This document shows, piece after piece, positions 14,811 through 16,907 of a DNA stretch of 16,907 nucleotides; the stretch's first letter is position 1; every line of letters starts with the position of its first letter. The DNA is from Chloroflexota bacterium (GTDB taxonomy: Bacteria > Chloroflexota > Anaerolineae > Aggregatilineales > UBA3940). The notes beneath the pieces are model-generated. The model saw only the letters and a list, made by a program, of their open reading frames with translations. It did no database searches and was not told the origin of the DNA. Where the stretch lies: NCBI GenBank assembly GCA_010092775.1, contig JAADYZ010000053.1, forward strand, positions 1 through 16,907. The letters are read 5' to 3'. The position numbers and the translations under genes are program-made.

Positions 14811-14857
14811 CGAATTCTCCGTTCTCTCTTTCTAAGCGAGTCCCCTAATGGCGGTCC

Positions 14858-16753
14858 CTAGAACGGGGGCGCGACGATCCCAATTTGGGTCGCCCAGGCG
14901 TACCAGTCGAAAATCAGCGTGCCAGAGATCAGCAAGCCAATGCCGCCGGTGATTCCCGTCATCGCTGCGAACCACCAGAGCCACTGATGGATCGACTTGG
15001 AGGTGGCCTGGAAGCCCATGCACCAACGCCAGAACAACTGGCTGCGATGATAGCCGCTGCCTTCTGCCATCATCTGCTCGATTTCGCGGTGAGCACCCCA
15101 GCGAGAGGTGGCCACGATGGTCGCACCGTGCATCGCCAACAGCAGGGTGGACCCGAGCAAGAAGAAGATCGAAAGCATATGGAAGGGGTTGTAGTAGAAA
15201 TTCCCGTATTGGACGCTGACGTTGTTGGTCCAGTCGAGAATAGCTTTGAAGCCGTGCCCCGGTGCCTGTGCCCAGTTCCCCATCACCATCGGGCGGATCA
15301 GGTAGATCACGAAGTACAGGAAGAGCGCGGCGCCAAAGCCCCAGGCCAACTGCATACCGAGGTCCGACTTTTGGGAGCGGTCCACGACACGAGCGAGCCA
15401 GGTTAAGACCGAGACGTGCAGCAGGAAGGTCGCGACAATCCATGCGCCACCTTCGTGCCAGGGTGCGAAGCCCAAGCCAAAGGCCATGCCTGGCGGGTCA
15501 AGCGACAGCACCCAGAAATCACGTAGGAAAGCAACCGGGTTATAAGCCACCTGGAAGGCGTAATCTTCGAGGATGATAAACGCACAGGCAACACCTGCGA
15601 TCACTGAGACGGTGCCCCATAAACCGAGGTAGACAGGACCCACCTGCCCCAGACCGAACAAGCGTTGCAGGAAATTCACCTGGATGGGCTTTTTGATGGC
15701 GGTGCCTTCGAGGCCAATGCCACCAAACTCGATGTCGTCCACATCGATCTGCTTCCCCTTGCGACCCCGCCAGATGACCACACCGAAGGCAGCGATGCCA
15801 AACGTGATGCCGGTGGCCGAGATGGCGGTGGTGCTCCAGAACGGTAAATTGTTCCAGAAAGACCAGAACTCGTTCCAGTCGTAGACCAGGGTGCCAGAAA
15901 GGTAGATGCAGAGGTTGGAGAACAGGACGGAGGAAACGCCCAACCAGAATGCCATACGATGGATACCGATCTCGCCGATGCTGTAGCCCAGCAGGTTGCG
16001 CCAGAAGGCGTCCTCTTGGCGCTCCTTCATAAAGGGCCGGTCAGCCGACATCAAGATGATGGAGCCGTGCATTGCCAGGACCAGGGTCGAGGCGAAAAGC
16101 AGCGAGATACCGATCGCATGGAACGGGTTGTAGAAGAAGTTGAAGTACTGGTAGCCGATATTGGAGACCCAGTCCAGGTGATGGGTAATCCCCAGGGCGA
16201 AGCCGTTACCCCAAGCGCCCATCCCGATGGGGCGCAAAATTTGCAGGGTGATCCAGGAGAAGACGACCGCGCCATAGGCAATCGGAATCTCGTAGGTCAT
16301 TTCCAACTTACGCGAAATATCGACCTGACGTAAAGCCCAGCCAATGAAGGCAATCGTCGCGAAGAAGACGATCAACTGCCAGTAGAAGCCAGGCTCATTG
16401 GCACCAACCAAACGCAGGCCAGCGCTGATGGGTGGCGGATCGAGGCGGGCGGCCAGCAGGTTGTAGGCCCCTTCAACCACGATCGCCTGATAGAGATAGA
16501 AGAATGTGCCGAAAAAGATGCCGATGAGCGACATCACACCGAATGTACCGACATAGAAGCGGCCAACCCAGAAGTCAAGCGGATCTGCACCAAACAACGC
16601 GTGCATCATGGTGCCGCCAGGCTTCTTGTAGTGTTCCTCCATGACGGAAAAAGGAACCGGCTCGCCTTGCATCACGCGCTCGACGGCTGGCCGCTCACTC
16701 TCGTCGCTCAGTTTGTCGGCAAGGATAGCACCGGTTATGACCTTCTGATTCAT
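14858..16753 (-). CDS. pufLM: Fused reaction-centre L and M subunit, PufLM
   Basis: One 631-aa polypeptide carries both halves of a type II reaction centre. The L half (about 50-300) has five helices with H192 (aligned to L153 of Rhodobacter, accessory BChl), H212 (L173, special pair), and H229 and H265 (L190, L230, non-haem iron). A sixth helix (about 307-328) followed by a basic RGRKGKQ loop brings the chain back to the cytoplasm. The M half (about 360-631) has H525 (M202, special pair), H542 and H589 (M219, M266, iron) and E557 (M234, iron). The accessory BChl position M182 is Ile505, not His. I start at the ATG at 16753 because MNQKVITG follows an upstream AAAGG; the frame stays open to 16828 but that extension looks non-coding. 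It leads the cluster and is followed by pufC. Confidence 0.96.
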   Translation of the reverse strand: MNQKVITGAILADKLSDESERPAVERVMQGEPVPFSVMEEHYKKPGGTMMHALFGADPLDFWVGRFYVGTFGVMSLIGIFFGTFFYLYQAIVVEGAYNLLAARLDPPPISAGLRLVGANEPGFYWQLIVFFATIAFIGWALRQVDISRKLEMTYEIPIAYGAVVFSWITLQILRPIGMGAWGNGFALGITHHLDWVSNIGYQYFNFFYNPFHAIGISLLFASTLVLAMHGSIILMSADRPFMKERQEDAFWRNLLGYSIGEIGIHRMAFWLGVSSVLFSNLCIYLSGTLVYDWNEFWSFWNNLPFWSTTAISATGITFGIAAFGVVIWRGRKGKQIDVDDIEFGGIGLEGTAIKKPIQVNFLQRLFGLGQVGPVYLGLWGTVSVIAGVACAFIILEDYAFQVAYNPVAFLRDFWVLSLDPPGMAFGLGFAPWHEGGAWIVATFLLHVSVLTWLARVVDRSQKSDLGMQLAWGFGAALFLYFVIYLIRPMVMGNWAQAPGHGFKAILDWTNNVSVQYGNFYYNPFHMLSIFFLLGSTLLLAMHGATIVATSRWGAHREIEQMMAEGSGYHRSQLFWRWCMGFQATSKSIHQWLWWFAAMTGITGGIGLLISGTLIFDWYAWATQIGIVAPPF

Positions 16754-16907
16754 GGATACTGTTGCCTTTCTTAAGTGACCTGCGAGGGCGAGAGCCAGGC
16801 GCAGCGCTTGCTGCTGCCTAGCCCCCACACAGTGCGACTGTCATCAGTAACGCCTTGTGCGCTCTCGCCGGGTCCTCTTGCCTTTTGACAGGCTCGTTCG
16901 AGTCATG
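16754..16907 (-). promoter_or_regulatory. Leader upstream of pufLM with a large inverted repeat
   Basis: No gene is supported here. GGCGAGAGC at 16787-16795 and GCTCTCGCC at 16861-16869 form a perfect 9-bp inverted repeat, enclosing 65 nt that can itself fold (GGCAGC near one side and GCTGCGCC, with a bulge, on the minus strand). Short minus-strand frames in this stretch do not resemble light-harvesting pufA or pufB. If pufBA lies just outside the window, this would be the pufA-pufL intercistronic region, where hairpins commonly stabilise the upstream message. The window ends before that can be tested. Confidence 0.35.

Noticed and set aside
3036..16333. Numerous overlapping long ORFs on both strands
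   Set aside because: They lie opposite to or out of frame with recognised genes, are rich in Arg/Pro/Ser as expected for antisense frames of GC-rich coding DNA, and match no family.
16754..16828. Longer pufLM starting at 16828
   Set aside because: The extra 25 residues (MGARQQQALR...) are low-complexity Arg/Leu/Ala sequence from the structured leader and lack a ribosome site.
16885..16890. TTGACA on the plus strand as a -35 box of a divergent promoter
   Set aside because: The expected -10 box falls just outside the window, so the site cannot be evaluated, and no plus-strand gene is seen.

Overview
This window is a photosynthesis gene cluster from a filamentous anoxygenic phototroph of the Chloroflexota, most like the chlorosome-free, type II reaction centre lineages (Roseiflexus, Kouleothrix or Roseilinea type). 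The main clue is a single gene at 14858-16753 that encodes the reaction-centre L and M subunits as one polypeptide, followed by a membrane-anchored tetraheme cytochrome. I know this arrangement from Roseiflexus-type phototrophs. The M half has Ile where purple bacteria have the accessory-bacteriochlorophyll His, as expected for a reaction centre with three BChl and three BPhe. The genus is inferred, not proven.

All fifteen supported genes lie on the minus strand, so the cluster reads from right to left. Block 1 (16753-13818) is pufLM and pufC, the reaction centre and its electron donor. Block 2 (13696-9792) is bchG, bchP, puhE and an alpha/beta hydrolase, covering bacteriochlorophyll tail attachment, tail reduction and complex assembly. 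A 209-bp gap holding palindromic repeats follows. Block 3 (9582-3047) is bchF, bchC, bchX, a DUF169 gene, a small membrane protein gene, bchY and bchZ. It converts chlorophyllide a to bacteriochlorophyllide a through vinyl hydration, chlorin (ring B) reduction and hydroxyethyl oxidation. Block 4 (2989-734) is a PucC/LhaA-type BCD transporter, a lipoprotein and a 56-residue membrane protein, closed by an intrinsic terminator at 685-712. Positions 111-680 beyond it are an array of about six and a half palindromic repeat units.

Most junctions are tight. There are ATGA overlaps at bchP/puhE and bchF/bchC and short overlaps at bchC/bchX and bchY/bchZ, so transcription is probably polycistronic. 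The longer gaps (puf to bchG, bchG to bchP, bchO-like to bchF, and those on both sides of the 84-aa gene) contain hairpins or repeats in all cases but bchG to bchP, and could be processing or regulatory points. The window joins pigment synthesis (bchF, C, X, Y, Z, G, P), the apoprotein (pufLM, pufC) and assembly factors (puhE, pucC).

The less familiar content is an FtsQ-like tail on BchX, a DUF169 protein and two tiny single-helix membrane proteins inside the cluster, a lipoprotein of unknown role, and a PuhE in a lineage thought to lack the H subunit. No light-harvesting pufB/pufA, puhA, bchLNB or carotenoid genes are in the window. No tRNA, rRNA, IS transposase or CRISPR was found.
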